Shown in pieces: positions 24,922-34,471 of a stretch of DNA of 52,321 nt; positions within the stretch are counted from its first letter, which is position 1; the number at the start of each line of letters is the position of its first letter. Below the pieces are notes generated by a model that made no database searches, was not told the origin of the DNA, and was given only the letters and a program-made list of their open reading frames with translations. This DNA comes from Ruminococcus sp. (lineage in GTDB: Bacteria; Bacillota; Clostridia; Oscillospirales; Ruminococcaceae). A program made the position numbers and the translations under genes. The DNA lies in NCBI GenBank assembly GCA_017516465.1, contig JAFXCR010000025.1, positions 1-52,321 on the forward strand. Reading direction: 5' to 3'.

Positions 24922-27660
24922 TTAGTCTTCCCTGTATTCCTCAACATAGTATGTTTCAAAGATATCGCCTTCCTTGACATCGCTGAACTTTTCAAGGCTG
25001 ATACCACATTCATAGCCCTCTGCAACTTCCTTTACATCATCCTTGAAGCGCTTGAGACCTGAAATCTTATCGTCTGCGATAATGATTCCGTCACGGACAA
25101 CTCGAACCTGACAGCCTCTCTGTACCTTACCGCTGAGAATGTAGCTTCCTGCAACCATTCCGACGTTAGAAATCTTGTATACCTGACGAACCTCTACACG
25201 TCCGAGTTCTACGTCTCTGTACTTCGGTGCAAGCATACCCTTCATAGCAGTTGTAATTTCCTCGATAGCATCATAGATGATTCTGTAAAGACGGATATCA
25301 ACGCCGTCTCTTGCAGCACTTTCAGAAGCAACGGGATCCGGTCTTACGTTGAAGCCGACGATAATCGCATTTGAAGCGTTTGCAAGCATTACGTCACTTT
25401 CCTTGACAGCACCTACTGCTCCGTGAATTACTCTTACTCTTACCTCGTTGTTGGAGAGCTTTTCAAGCGACTGCTTTACAGCTTCAACAGAGCCCTGAAC
25501 GTCAGCCTTGACGATAACAGGAAGTTCCTTGATTTCGCCCTCTGCAATCTGGCTGAAGAGGTTGTCAAGTGTAACCTTGCGGTAAGCGTTGAACTGCTCC
25601 TGCTTTGCCTCATGCTTTCTCTTTTCAACGAGTTCTCTTGCAAGTCTTTCATCCTCAACCGCATTGAAGATATCGCCTGCACTCGGAACGTCAGCAAGAC
25701 CGGTGATTTCTACCGGCACAGAAGGTCCGGCAGATTTTACTGTTCTGCCCTTGTCATTTGTCATTACACGGACTCTTCCGACAGCAGTTCCTGCGATAAG
25801 AACATCGCCCTGCTTGAGAGTACCGTTCTGTACGAGAAGTGTTGCGATAGGACCTCTGCCCTTGTCAAGACGTGCTTCGATAACTGTTCCCTTTGCAAGA
25901 CGGTCAGGATTAGCCTTAAGCTCCTTGACCTCGGCAACGAGAAGAACGTTTTCAAGAAGATCATCAAAACCCATGCCTGTCTTGGCTGACACAGGTACAC
26001 AGATTACATCGCCGCCCCATTCTTCGCATACGATGTCGTACTTTGTAAGCTCTTCCTTGATTCTGTCAGGATTTGCACCTTCCTTATCCATCTTGTTGAT
26101 AGCAACGATAATAGAAATTCCAGCTGCCTTTGCGTGGTTGATGGATTCAACAGTCTGCGGCATGATACCGTCGTCTGCGGCTACTACGAGGATAGCGATA
26201 TCAGTTGTATTCGCACCTCTTGCACGCATTGAAGTAAACGCTTCGTGTCCGGGAGTATCAAGGAATGTGATATCCTGTCCGTTTACATTCACCTGATAAG
26301 CACCAATGTGCTGTGTAATTCCGCCGGCTTCTCCAGCGGCAACGTGAGCACCTCTGATACGGTCAAGAATAGAAGTCTTACCGTGGTCAACGTGTCCCAT
26401 AACGCATACAACAGGACATCTTGGTTCAAGATTTGTATCGTCATCGTCGCTGTCGTCGATAAGACGCTCCTCAATGGTAACGATAACTTCCTTTTCTACC
26501 TTTGCACCAAGCTCCTCAGCAACGAGAGACGCTGTATCGAAGTCTATCTCCTGATTGATAGAAGCCATTATACCGAGTCCCATGAGCTTCTTGATAACAT
26601 CAGTTGCTGTCACTTTAAGACGTGTAGCAAGCTCGCCTACTGTAATAGAATCGGGAATAAGAACCTTGAGCTGCTGCTTTCTTGCACGCTCCAGTTCCAG
26701 TCTCTTGAGCTTTTCAGTTTCAGTTTCCTTTCTGGAGAACTGCTGACGGTTTCTCTGGCTGGACTTCTGGTTGATCTTCTGCTTCTTGGAGGAGTAATTC
26801 TCTCCGCCGTGCTTTTTATTGTTACCGGAAGCCATCTGGTCATAACGTTCGTTGTATTTGTCAAGATCAATGTAGCTTCCTCTTGTATCAACAGTTCTTC
26901 TCTGAGTAGAAGTCTGAGCTGTCTCTGAGCTGAAGGATACGTTAAGCTTTGTTCTTTCGCCTCTGTCCTGAGCCTTAGCCTGAGGCTTATCCTTCTTGTC
27001 GTTCTTCTTTTTGGAATTCTGCTTGACTTCGGTCTTCTTTTCTTCTGTCTTGACTGGAACAGCCTTTACTTCCGGCTTCTTTTCTTCTGTCTTGACTGGA
27101 GCCGCCTTTACTTCCGGCTTCTTTTCCTCAGTCTTGACTGGAGCAGCCTTTACTTCCGGCTTCTTTTCCTCCGTCTTGACTGGAGCTGTCTTTACTTCCG
27201 GCTTCTTTTCCTCTGTCTTGACTGGAGCTGTCTTTACTTCCGGCTTCTTTTCCTCTGTCTTGACTGGAGCTGCCTTTACTTCCGGCTTCTTTTCCTCTGT
27301 CTTGACTGGAGCTGTCTTTGCTTCCGGTTTCTTTTCCTCCGTCTTGACTGGAGCTGTCTTTGCTTCCGGCTTCTTTTCCTCGGTATTCTTCTTCAGCTTC
27401 TTTGCAGGCTTCTTTTCTGCGGCTTCCGGCTCTGCCTTCTGTACAGGCTTAGGCTTATCCTTTGAAGCAAAATATCCGTCAAAAGAGCTTACCTCGTTAG
27501 CCTTTGTATAATGCTCCAAAAGGAGATTCATCTCGTCCTCGGTGAGAGATGAACCCGACTTCTTCTTATTGTCTCCCTTTTCTAAAAAATAACTGATGAT
27601 CTCCTGTGAAGAAACATTGAGATCCTTTGCAGCGTCGTTTAACTTTATCTTTTTTGCCAT
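24922..27660 (-). CDS. infB: Translation initiation factor IF-2
   Basis: Encodes 912 residues. An N-terminal IF2_N helix region (1-50) is followed by a long charged linker, a second IF2_N-like region (about 330-385) and the GTPase core: [17 protein letters not shown] and [10 protein letters not shown]. Domains II-IV reach the C-terminus. The linker contains eight tandem 14-residue units of the form [14 protein letters not shown] (about residues 90-210), encoded by 42-bp DNA repeats. GGAGG precedes the ATG. It is the fifth gene of the rimP-nusA operon. Confidence 0.97.
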   Translation of the reverse strand: MAKKIKLNDAAKDLNVSSQEIISYFLEKGDNKKKSGSSLTEDEMNLLLEHYTKANEVSSFDGYFASKDKPKPVQKAEPEAAEKKPAKKLKKNTEEKKPEAKTAPVKTEEKKPEAKTAPVKTEEKKPEVKAAPVKTEEKKPEVKTAPVKTEEKKPEVKTAPVKTEEKKPEVKAAPVKTEEKKPEVKAAPVKTEEKKPEVKAVPVKTEEKKTEVKQNSKKKNDKKDKPQAKAQDRGERTKLNVSFSSETAQTSTQRRTVDTRGSYIDLDKYNERYDQMASGNNKKHGGENYSSKKQKINQKSSQRNRQQFSRKETETEKLKRLELERARKQQLKVLIPDSITVGELATRLKVTATDVIKKLMGLGIMASINQEIDFDTASLVAEELGAKVEKEVIVTIEERLIDDSDDDDTNLEPRCPVVCVMGHVDHGKTSILDRIRGAHVAAGEAGGITQHIGAYQVNVNGQDITFLDTPGHEAFTSMRARGANTTDIAILVVAADDGIMPQTVESINHAKAAGISIIVAINKMDKEGANPDRIKEELTKYDIVCEEWGGDVICVPVSAKTGMGFDDLLENVLLVAEVKELKANPDRLAKGTVIEARLDKGRGPIATLLVQNGTLKQGDVLIAGTAVGRVRVMTNDKGRTVKSAGPSVPVEITGLADVPSAGDIFNAVEDERLARELVEKRKHEAKQEQFNAYRKVTLDNLFSQIAEGEIKELPVIVKADVQGSVEAVKQSLEKLSNNEVRVRVIHGAVGAVKESDVMLANASNAIIVGFNVRPDPVASESAARDGVDIRLYRIIYDAIEEITTAMKGMLAPKYRDVELGRVEVRQVYKISNVGMVAGSYILSGKVQRGCQVRVVRDGIIIADDKISGLKRFKDDVKEVAEGYECGISLEKFSDVKEGDIFETYYVEEYRED
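27024..27387 (-). repeat. 42-bp tandem repeats coding the IF-2 linker
   Basis: About eight near-identical 42-bp units, each encoding PE(A/V)K(T/A)(A/V)PVKTEEKK. Differences are mostly at the Ala/Val and Thr/Ala positions. Repeat number is likely variable between strains by slippage or recombination. Confidence 0.9.
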
Positions 27661-27756
27661 AGGCTATACTACCTCCATTAGTCTCTCCGCATTATCTGCG
27701 GAATTAAGGTTATTCAATTGTATATGTCAATGCAGAAGGAATATCCTTTTCTGCGA

Positions 27757-28068
27757 TTATCTGAGAAGCTTTGCAAAACCGTCGGCGAATCCCTTATCGC
27801 AGACAGCTATTACAGCTGCCGTCTTTCCTGAAAGACGTCCTATTTCATCCTTGGAAAGTCCCGACGGAAGATGTACTGCCTCGTATCTGCCGCAATGGAA
27901 TTCAATTTCCTTGACTGTCTTTGCAGATGCGTCAGAGGCGGTGATGATACAATATACCTGCCCCTTTTTCAGAGCCTCAACAGCCGGATCAAAACCCTTT
28001 ACCGCTTTTCCTGCCTTGAAGCAGACGGTAAGCAGATCAGCTGTTTTCCTGTTCTTTTCCGAGTTCAT
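27757..28068 (-). CDS. ylxQ: YlxQ-like L7Ae-family RNA-binding protein
   Basis: Encodes 103 residues with the L7Ae/L30e fold: KAGKAVKGFDPAVEALKKG at the start and a SDASAKT strand-turn. Such proteins bind kink-turn RNAs. It starts inside the ylxR gene (32-nt overlap) with its own GAGGTG 7 nt before the ATG. It lies between ylxR and infB as in most Bacillota. Confidence 0.9.
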   Translation of the reverse strand: MNSEKNRKTADLLTVCFKAGKAVKGFDPAVEALKKGQVYCIITASDASAKTVKEIEFHCGRYEAVHLPSGLSKDEIGRLSGKTAAVIAVCDKGFADGFAKLLR

Positions 28069-28315
28069 TAAGCATCACCTCATAAACAGCTTCATCTATT
28101 CTGCACGAGAATGATTTTTCAAATCTTCTGCCCTTTCTGGCTTTTTCAAAGCATTCTGTACTGCGGCATATATATGCTCCTCTGCCGGATTTTTTTCCAG
28201 TAAAGTCAAGACTTATTTCACCCTCCGGCGACTTCACGGCACGGATAAGCTCTTTTTTCTGTTTCATTTCTCCGCAGCCGAGGCACATTCTCATGGGAAT
28301 TTTTTTCGGCTTCAT
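28037..28315 (-). CDS. ylxR: YlxR-family RNA-binding protein
   Basis: Encodes 92 residues (DUF448). The signature is MRMCLGCGEMKQKKELIR and the later GRGAYICR. YlxR is a small nucleic-acid-binding protein; in Clostridium-type bacteria it has been linked to RNase P binding. It starts 3 nt after nusA ends and overlaps ylxQ. Confidence 0.93.
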   Translation of the reverse strand: MKPKKIPMRMCLGCGEMKQKKELIRAVKSPEGEISLDFTGKKSGRGAYICRSTECFEKARKGRRFEKSFSCRIDEAVYEVMLNELGKEQENS

Positions 28316-28318
28316 ATA

Positions 28319-29554
28319 TTATTCCCCGCTGTTTTCAGCTGCTTCGTCTCCGGCTGTGATTTCTGCTGCTTCTTCGTTTTCAGAAATCTCCTCAGCAGGA
28401 GCAGTCTCATCCATTTCAAAGTATTCCTCCAGAGCCTCATTTACCGGCTCCTCCTTCACGGGAACAACGAAATCAGGTGAAAGCTCCTCTGCTTCCTTAT
28501 TCGTAGCATTGTCGAACTGCGGCTTGATGTCAATCTTGAAGCCTGTAAGCTTAGCGGCAAGCTTTGCATTCTGTCCCTTGTTTCCGATTGCAAGTGAAAG
28601 CTGGTTGTTCGGAACTATAACTGTGCAGGTCTTTTCCTCTGCGGATGTAACAACGGTCTTGAGAACTTCTGCCGGTGCAAGAGCTTTCGCAATGAATTCC
28701 TCAGTAACCTCGCTCCATGGGATGATATCAATCTTTTCACCGTTGAGTTCATTCACAACAGCTGTAATTCTTGAACGCTTCGCACCGATGCAGGCTCCTA
28801 CTGCGTCAACATTGGGATCCTTTGACCATACAGCAATCTTTGTTCTTGAGCCTGCCTCACGGGAAATAGATTTCACTTCAACAGTTCCGTCGTAAATTTC
28901 AGGAACCTCAAGCTCGAAAATACGCTTTACAAGATCCTTATGTGTACGGGAAATCTTTACGATAGGCTTCTTTGTCTTGCCCACGATACCAGTGATATAT
29001 ACCTTTATTGATTTTCCTTCTTCAAGTGTTTCACCAGGAATCTGCTCGTTTCTGAAAAGATAAAGCTCTGTTCCCTGATAATCAACGGTAACAGTTCCTC
29101 TGCCGGGATCAATCTGTGATACCTTAACGGTAATGCACTCATGCTCCTTAGATTCAAAGCGGTTAAGCATCTGCTCACGGTTGATTTCTCTGAGATCGCC
29201 CTTGATGGACTGCTTTGCTGAAAGTGCCGCCATTCTTCCGAGCTTTGATATATCAATTTCCTTAAGGATTGTTCCTCCGACATAAGCGTTGGGATCAATA
29301 GTTCTTGCAACGTCGATATTAACCTCGTTTTCATCGATCGGGTAATCATCGATTACTTCCTGAACGATGTACATTTCAAACTTCTTTGCGGCAGGATCTA
29401 TATCAACCCTGATATTTTCCTCGCTGTGGGGATAAGCCTTTCTTGCAGCTTTGAGCATTGCTGACTTCACCTTTTCAATGAGAAGTGCTGTCTCAACGCT
29501 GTTTTCCTCTCCAAGGGATTCAAGTGCCTTGAAAAAGTCGGTATTCTTGTTCAT
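28319..29554 (-). CDS. nusA: Transcription termination/antitermination factor NusA
   Basis: Encodes 411 residues: N-terminal RNA-polymerase-binding domain (1-125), S1 domain (about 130-200), KH1 and KH2 (about 205-345; VGACIGAKRSRI and LAIGNKGQNAKLA are the GxxG loops), then an acidic tail. It lacks the C-terminal AR repeats of proteobacterial NusA, as expected for Firmicutes. A TTG codon at 29563 would extend it by three residues, but that lies only 2 nt after GGAGG, so the ATG at 29554 is preferred. Confidence 0.96.
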   Translation of the reverse strand: MNKNTDFFKALESLGEENSVETALLIEKVKSAMLKAARKAYPHSEENIRVDIDPAAKKFEMYIVQEVIDDYPIDENEVNIDVARTIDPNAYVGGTILKEIDISKLGRMAALSAKQSIKGDLREINREQMLNRFESKEHECITVKVSQIDPGRGTVTVDYQGTELYLFRNEQIPGETLEEGKSIKVYITGIVGKTKKPIVKISRTHKDLVKRIFELEVPEIYDGTVEVKSISREAGSRTKIAVWSKDPNVDAVGACIGAKRSRITAVVNELNGEKIDIIPWSEVTEEFIAKALAPAEVLKTVVTSAEEKTCTVIVPNNQLSLAIGNKGQNAKLAAKLTGFKIDIKPQFDNATNKEAEELSPDFVVPVKEEPVNEALEEYFEMDETAPAEEISENEEAAEITAGDEAAENSGE

Positions 29555-29583
29555 TTCTGTCAATTCCTCCAGTGTATATATTA

Positions 29584-30060
29584 TTATTCAAAATCCATAT
29601 AAAGCTTTACAAATGCGATATCCGGAAGGGGATATTTCTTTTCTTCGCCGCTTTCCATTTCAACGGTAACGCCCTCCTTGTCGGCGTCCTTAAGAACGGC
29701 ATTAATTTCCTTTTCACCGCCCTCGCCCCTGATGAAGCGGATTCTTACGGTATCGCCCCTGCACACCTCAAAATGTTCCTCCTTAAGAAGCTCACGTTCA
29801 AGACCAGCAGATCCGACCTCGAGCATATAGCTCTGGGAAATAGGATCTGTTTCATCGAGGATCTTGTTTATCGGAGCAGTTGCTCTTTCGCAATCCTCAA
29901 TAGAAATCCCCTCGTCCTGATCAATAAAGATACGCAGATACCACAATGCGCCTTCCTTTTCATAGCATACATCCCAGAGGTAATAACCAAGCTCATCTGT
30001 TATGGGCTTTATGAGGTCGTATACCTTCTGTTCAGTGCCGCCGAATTTTTTAAATTTCAT
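29584..30060 (-). CDS. rimP: Ribosome maturation factor RimP
   Basis: Encodes 158 residues. It is required for 30S maturation. The N-terminal alpha/beta domain has YYLWDVCYEKEGALWYLRIFID, and the VGSAGLERELL motif marks the domain junction; the SH3-like C-terminus follows. A start at 30084 is open but has no ribosome site. AAGGAG sits 13 nt before the ATG at 30060, which also fits homologue length. First gene of the operon. Confidence 0.94.
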   Translation of the reverse strand: MKFKKFGGTEQKVYDLIKPITDELGYYLWDVCYEKEGALWYLRIFIDQDEGISIEDCERATAPINKILDETDPISQSYMLEVGSAGLERELLKEEHFEVCRGDTVRIRFIRGEGGEKEINAVLKDADKEGVTVEMESGEEKKYPLPDIAFVKLYMDFE

Positions 30061-30093
30061 AGGCTCAGAATATCTCCTTTCCATATATAAACG

Positions 30094-30117
30094 AAAGACC
30101 GGAAGGTTCCGGTCTTT
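30094..30117 (-). promoter_or_regulatory. Leader hairpin of the rimP-nusA operon, possible attenuator
   Basis: A strong stem AAAGACCGG/CCGGTCTTT lies between the promoter and rimP, about 18-41 nt into the transcript. It is followed on the minus strand by CGTTTATAT. It resembles an intrinsic terminator with an imperfect U tract. A NusA-dependent terminator in the homologous B. subtilis leader is known to autoregulate nusA; the same mechanism here is inference. Confidence 0.6.
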
Positions 30118-30141
30118 TGCTAAGTAGTATCATCTTTATGT

Positions 30142-30170
30142 ATTATATCACAGTTTTCTGGAAAAATCAA
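30142..30170 (-). promoter_or_regulatory. Sigma-A promoter of the rimP-nusA-infB operon
   Basis: TTGATT (30170-30165), 17 bp, TATAAT (30147-30142) on the minus strand. Confidence 0.85.
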
Positions 30171-30214
30171 GTGTTTTTGAAAATTTCTTCGCTTCTATAT
30201 GTAAAATTCAGCTC

Positions 30215-30243
30215 TTGAAATCGCTGTAAATTTGTGATATAAT
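30215..30243 (+). promoter_or_regulatory. Sigma-A promoter of pth-mfd
   Basis: TTGAAA (30215-30220), 17 bp, TATAAT (30238-30243). It is 32 nt before the pth start codon and divergent from the rimP promoter. Confidence 0.85.
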
Positions 30244-30275
30244 TTTAAATGTAACTTTACAGGAGGAATGTAATT

Positions 30276-30902
30276 ATGAGTATTTTTGATATCTTCGACA
30301 GAATTTCACAAAATTCTCCCGCCGCAGGAGGTAAAATAGAATTTATAATAGCCGGTCTTGGAAATCCCGGAATGGAATATGAAAATACACGTCACAACGC
30401 AGGCTTTGCCGTTCTCGACAAGCTTGCGGAAAAAGCCGGAACAAATATCAATCGTCTGAAGTTCAAGGGAAAAACTGCTGAAACCGTTATAGGCGGCAAA
30501 CGCTGTCTGCTTCTCAAGCCGACAACCTACATGAACAACAGCGGCGAAAGTATCGTTCAGGCGATGGAATTCTACAAGTTGGATATTTCGCAGCTTATCG
30601 TTGTCTGCGACGACATTTCCCTTGATCCGGGCAAGCTCAGAATCCGCAGAAAGGGCAGTCACGGCGGTCATAACGGTCTCAGAAGTATCTGCGAGCTTAC
30701 AGGCAGCGACGAATTCCTCCGCATAAAAATGGGCGTGGGAAAAAAACCTCACCCCGACTACGACCTTGCAAAATGGGTTCTTGGGAAATTCGATAAGGAC
30801 GACGCAGCAGAAATGGAAAAATCCGCTGAAAATGCCTGTCTCTGTGCAGAGCTTATGATTCAGGGAAAAACAGACGAGGCTATGAACAAATTCAATTCAT
30901 AA
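30276..30902 (+). CDS. pth: Peptidyl-tRNA hydrolase
   Basis: Encodes 208 residues. It recycles peptidyl-tRNA. Catalytic His40 is in NTRHNAGF, Asp112 in VCDDIS, and KPTTYMNNSG and GSHGGHNGLRS are intact. It has about 20 extra residues before the usual start (MSIFDIFDRISQ...), but AGGAGGAATG before the ATG at 30276 supports this reading. It is followed 11 nt later by mfd. Confidence 0.96.
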   Translation: MSIFDIFDRISQNSPAAGGKIEFIIAGLGNPGMEYENTRHNAGFAVLDKLAEKAGTNINRLKFKGKTAETVIGGKRCLLLKPTTYMNNSGESIVQAMEFYKLDISQLIVVCDDISLDPGKLRIRRKGSHGGHNGLRSICELTGSDEFLRIKMGVGKKPHPDYDLAKWVLGKFDKDDAAEMEKSAENACLCAELMIQGKTDEAMNKFNS

Positions 30903-30913
30903 TGGAGTAGGAA

Positions 30914-33900
30914 ATGAATATTTTCAAGCAGCTGTTCAGTGAGCTTTCCGGCTTTAAAAGCGTACGGGAAGCTATTGATAAAAACATCTCACCCGTCTCT
31001 CTGACGGGTCTTTCGCATATACACAGGGCTCAGCTTATAACGGCTCTTGACGGCGACAAGGTAAATCTTGTAATAACCGGCTCGGAAGCAGAAGCCAGAA
31101 AGCTCTGTGATGATATCAACATGATGACCGGCTCTGAAAGAGCTGTGCTTTTCCCCTCAAAAGAACTTGTTCTCACTCCCGTTGATACCTCCAACCACGA
31201 ATACGAATATATGCGTATCTCCGCACTCGACCGTTCTCTTCACGGTAACTGCGGAGTTCTCTGTGCTTCCGTTGAAGCGGTCATGCAGCCGGTAATTCCT
31301 CCGGAAACGCTTATTGCGTCTGCCGCTGAGCTGTCTGTCGGACAGGAGATTGATCTGCCGGAGCTTTGTGCTGGTCTCTCACGCTCCGGATATATGCGAT
31401 GTGAAAAGGTCGAGGGAGCTTCGCAGTTCTCCGTCCGTGGAGCTATTATAGACATCTTTCCGGTACAGTGCGACAAGCCGGTGAGAATTGAGCTTTTCGG
31501 CGATGAAATAGATACAATCTCCGAATTTGAAACAGATACACAACGACGCACTGAATCTCTTGAAAAGATAAGTATTTCTCCCGCCGGAGAAGTTCTCTAT
31601 GACAGCGGAGAACTCGCAGATAAAATTGAGGCTCTCTGCAAAAAGGCAAGAGGAAAGCGTGTCGAGCTTATCCGTGAACATCTCGGTGCTGATGTGAACA
31701 GGCTTCGTGCCGGAGAAATTCTCACGCACAGCGTAAAATACTATCCTCTCGTGTACAGCGAGCCGAAAACTATCTTCGATTACATTGACGGTTCCGTTCT
31801 TTTCAGCGATTTTTCGGCTGTTATGGACAGTGCCGCCGGTGTATCCTCACGTTATAACGAGGATATAAAAATTCTTATCGAGGACGGTCAGCTCTGCCGC
31901 GGTCTTGACGGATATATCATTGATCTGCCGGAAATCCAGCACCTTGCGGAAAAACACATATGCTTCTACATGAGCAGCTTCATGCAGGGCGGCGAACGCA
32001 TTGATTTCCGCCGTCTTGTCAGCTTCGAGGCTATGCAGACTGCTCCGTGGAGCGGTGAAATGAAACAGCTTGTCGATGATCTTTCGGACTACCGCAGAAG
32101 AGGATGCCGCATAATTCTTGCCGCCGGAAGTGAAAAAACGCTTCCCATAATCAGGCAGGATCTTGAAGAAAACGGTATTCCGTGCGATATCCTGAGAAAC
32201 GATACCATTCCCCTTGCCGGAAGAGTCTGTCTCATGGCAGGAAGCTTCGGCGGCGGCTTTGAATATCCCGAAAACAAAACTGTCCTCATAACTCAGGGAA
32301 TGGCTATGAATTCGTCTCGCCGGAAAAGCCGGAAAAAGAAAAACAAGGCTGAGGAAATACGCAGTCTCTCCGATATTGCAGTCGGCGATCTTGTAGTTCA
32401 TTCTGGTCATGGAATAGGCAGATTCATGGGAATAAACAAGCTTGATTTCGACGGCGTGACAAAGGATTACATCACCATTCAGTACGCCGGAACAGATAAG
32501 CTTTACATCCCCGTAACCCAGCTTGATCTTGTGTCAAAATACATCGGACCAAGAGACAATTCCGGTGTAAAGCTCCACAAGCTTTCCTCCGGTGAATGGC
32601 AGAAAACAAGAAACAACGTCCGCCGTGCCGTAAAGGATATGGCTCACGAGCTTATCGCTCTCTACGCAAAGCGTGAGAAAAGTACCGGCTTTGCCTTTTA
32701 TCCCGACGATGAAATACAGCGTGATTTCGAGGATCGCTTCCCTTACGCAGAAACAGACGACCAGCTCCAGTCCATTGCGGAAATCAAAGCCGACATGGAA
32801 CGTCCCCGTCCTATGGAAAGGCTTCTCTGCGGCGATGTAGGCTTCGGAAAAACAGAAGTTGCTCTCCGTGCCGCAATGAAATGCGTCCTCGCAGGAAAGC
32901 AGTGTGCTATACTTGCACCGACGACGGTTCTTGCATATCAGCACTACCAGACCGCCCTGCGAAGATTCGAGCATTTTCCAGTAAATATAGAGCTTCTTTC
33001 ACGATACAGAAGTCCCAAACAGCAGGAAGAAATCATAAAAAAGCTTAAGCAGGGACGCATTGATATTCTTATCGGAACTCACAAGATAATCCAGAAAAGC
33101 GTGGTGTTCAAGGATCTCGGACTTGCGATAATCGACGAGGAGCAGCGTTTCGGTGTAGCTCACAAGGAACGCTTCAAAGAGGCTTTCACTGAGGTTGACG
33201 TGCTTATGCTTTCCGCAACCCCTATCCCCAGAACCCTCAACATGGCTATGAGCGGTATCAGGGATATGTCAGTTATTGAGGAGCCTCCGCAGGACAGATA
33301 CCCCGTCCAGACCTACGTTATAGAATACAATATCGGAACTATCATTCAGGCTATCGTGCGTGAATTCCGCCGTGGAGGTCAGGTATACTACATCCACAAC
33401 CGTGTGGAAACTATTCAGAGCTGTGCCGCTAAGCTTCAGGAATATCTCCCCGAAGCAAGAATTGCTGTTGCTCACGGAAAAATGAACGAGGATGAAATGT
33501 CCGATATCTGGGAACAGCTCGTGGAACACGAAATTGATATCCTTATCTGCACGACTATCATTGAAACCGGCGTTGATGTTCCCAATGTAAACACTCTTAT
33601 TATCGAGGATTCTGACCGCTTCGGACTCTCTCAGCTCTATCAGCTCCGTGGACGTGTGGGACGTTCAAACCGCCGTGGATATGCGTATTTCACATACAAG
33701 CGTGACAAGGTTCTCACCGAAATTGCTTCAAAGCGTCTCAGTGCCATGAGGGAATTCACTCAGTTCGGCAGCGGTTTCCGCATTGCTCTGCGTGACCTCG
33801 AAATACGAGGTGCCGGAAGCATTCTCGGTGGAAAACAGCACGGCCACATGGAGGCAGTCGGATATGATATGTATCTGCGGCTGCTTTCCGAAGCTATCTG

Positions 33901-34372
33901 CGAAGAAAAGGGCGAACAGCCGGAGAAGATTCCGGAATGTCTTGTTGATATCCAGATTGACGCACATATACCCGAAAAGTACATTTCAAGCCTTAATCAG
34001 CGTATAGATATCTACCGCAGAATTATGACCGTCACCGAGGACGCTGACAAATCCGATCTCATAGACGAGCTTATAGACCGCTACGGAGATCCCCCGAAAT
34101 CAGTTGTCGGACTTATTGATGTTTCTCTCCTCAGAAACAAGGCAGCTCATCTCGGAATTACCGAAATATCGCAGAAAAACGGTGCTATGTATTTCTACAC
34201 GAACTACGTTTCAACAGAACAGATAGCCGCACTTTCTGCCGCATACAAGGGCAGAATCACCTTCAACGGAATGGGGAAATCCTATGTTTCTGTAAAGATA
34301 TCCCCGAAAATCCGTCCCTTTGATATGATGCGTGAAACGGTGGAAATTTTCTGCAAAAACCGCAATTCATGA
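30914..34372 (+). CDS. mfd: Transcription-repair coupling factor Mfd
   Basis: Encodes 1152 residues, the normal length. Mfd removes stalled RNA polymerase and recruits UvrA. The N-terminal UvrB-like module (1-330) precedes the CarD-like RNA polymerase interaction domain (about 480-560; VGDLVVHSGHGIGRF). The RecG-like translocase follows, with CGDVGFGKTEVALR, IIDEEQRFG, SATPIPRTLNM and QLRGRVGRS, then a TRCF C-terminal domain. Classical pth-mfd pair of Firmicutes. It shares helicase motifs with recG in this window but is a separate family. Confidence 0.97.
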   Translation: MNIFKQLFSELSGFKSVREAIDKNISPVSLTGLSHIHRAQLITALDGDKVNLVITGSEAEARKLCDDINMMTGSERAVLFPSKELVLTPVDTSNHEYEYMRISALDRSLHGNCGVLCASVEAVMQPVIPPETLIASAAELSVGQEIDLPELCAGLSRSGYMRCEKVEGASQFSVRGAIIDIFPVQCDKPVRIELFGDEIDTISEFETDTQRRTESLEKISISPAGEVLYDSGELADKIEALCKKARGKRVELIREHLGADVNRLRAGEILTHSVKYYPLVYSEPKTIFDYIDGSVLFSDFSAVMDSAAGVSSRYNEDIKILIEDGQLCRGLDGYIIDLPEIQHLAEKHICFYMSSFMQGGERIDFRRLVSFEAMQTAPWSGEMKQLVDDLSDYRRRGCRIILAAGSEKTLPIIRQDLEENGIPCDILRNDTIPLAGRVCLMAGSFGGGFEYPENKTVLITQGMAMNSSRRKSRKKKNKAEEIRSLSDIAVGDLVVHSGHGIGRFMGINKLDFDGVTKDYITIQYAGTDKLYIPVTQLDLVSKYIGPRDNSGVKLHKLSSGEWQKTRNNVRRAVKDMAHELIALYAKREKSTGFAFYPDDEIQRDFEDRFPYAETDDQLQSIAEIKADMERPRPMERLLCGDVGFGKTEVALRAAMKCVLAGKQCAILAPTTVLAYQHYQTALRRFEHFPVNIELLSRYRSPKQQEEIIKKLKQGRIDILIGTHKIIQKSVVFKDLGLAIIDEEQRFGVAHKERFKEAFTEVDVLMLSATPIPRTLNMAMSGIRDMSVIEEPPQDRYPVQTYVIEYNIGTIIQAIVREFRRGGQVYYIHNRVETIQSCAAKLQEYLPEARIAVAHGKMNEDEMSDIWEQLVEHEIDILICTTIIETGVDVPNVNTLIIEDSDRFGLSQLYQLRGRVGRSNRRGYAYFTYKRDKVLTEIASKRLSAMREFTQFGSGFRIALRDLEIRGAGSILGGKQHGHMEAVGYDMYLRLLSEAICEEKGEQPEKIPECLVDIQIDAHIPEKYISSLNQRIDIYRRIMTVTEDADKSDLIDELIDRYGDPPKSVVGLIDVSLLRNKAAHLGITEISQKNGAMYFYTNYVSTEQIAALSAAYKGRITFNGMGKSYVSVKISPKIRPFDMMRETVEIFCKNRNS

Positions 34373-34390
34373 TTTTTTTACATTTTTGTC

Positions 34391-34419
34391 TTTACATTGA
34401 AAAAAAAATATGGTAAAAT
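34391..34419 (+). promoter_or_regulatory. Sigma-A promoter of the lipoprotein at 34472
   Basis: TTTACA (34391-34396), 17 bp, TAAAAT (34414-34419), starting 19 nt past the mfd stop. Confidence 0.7.
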
Positions 34420-34471
34420 ACTTTTGACACAATAACGTACTGCTCCACTCAAAGATATAAGGAGACTGAAA

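Noticed and set aside
27024-27387. Regular repeats that could suggest a CRISPR array
   Set aside because: The 42-bp units are contiguous, have no unique spacers, and code in frame for the IF-2 linker.
26996-27511. Long plus-strand frame with repeated FFSSVLTGA units
   Set aside because: It is the complement of the IF-2 tandem repeats; no ribosome site, and the minus-strand gene is certain.
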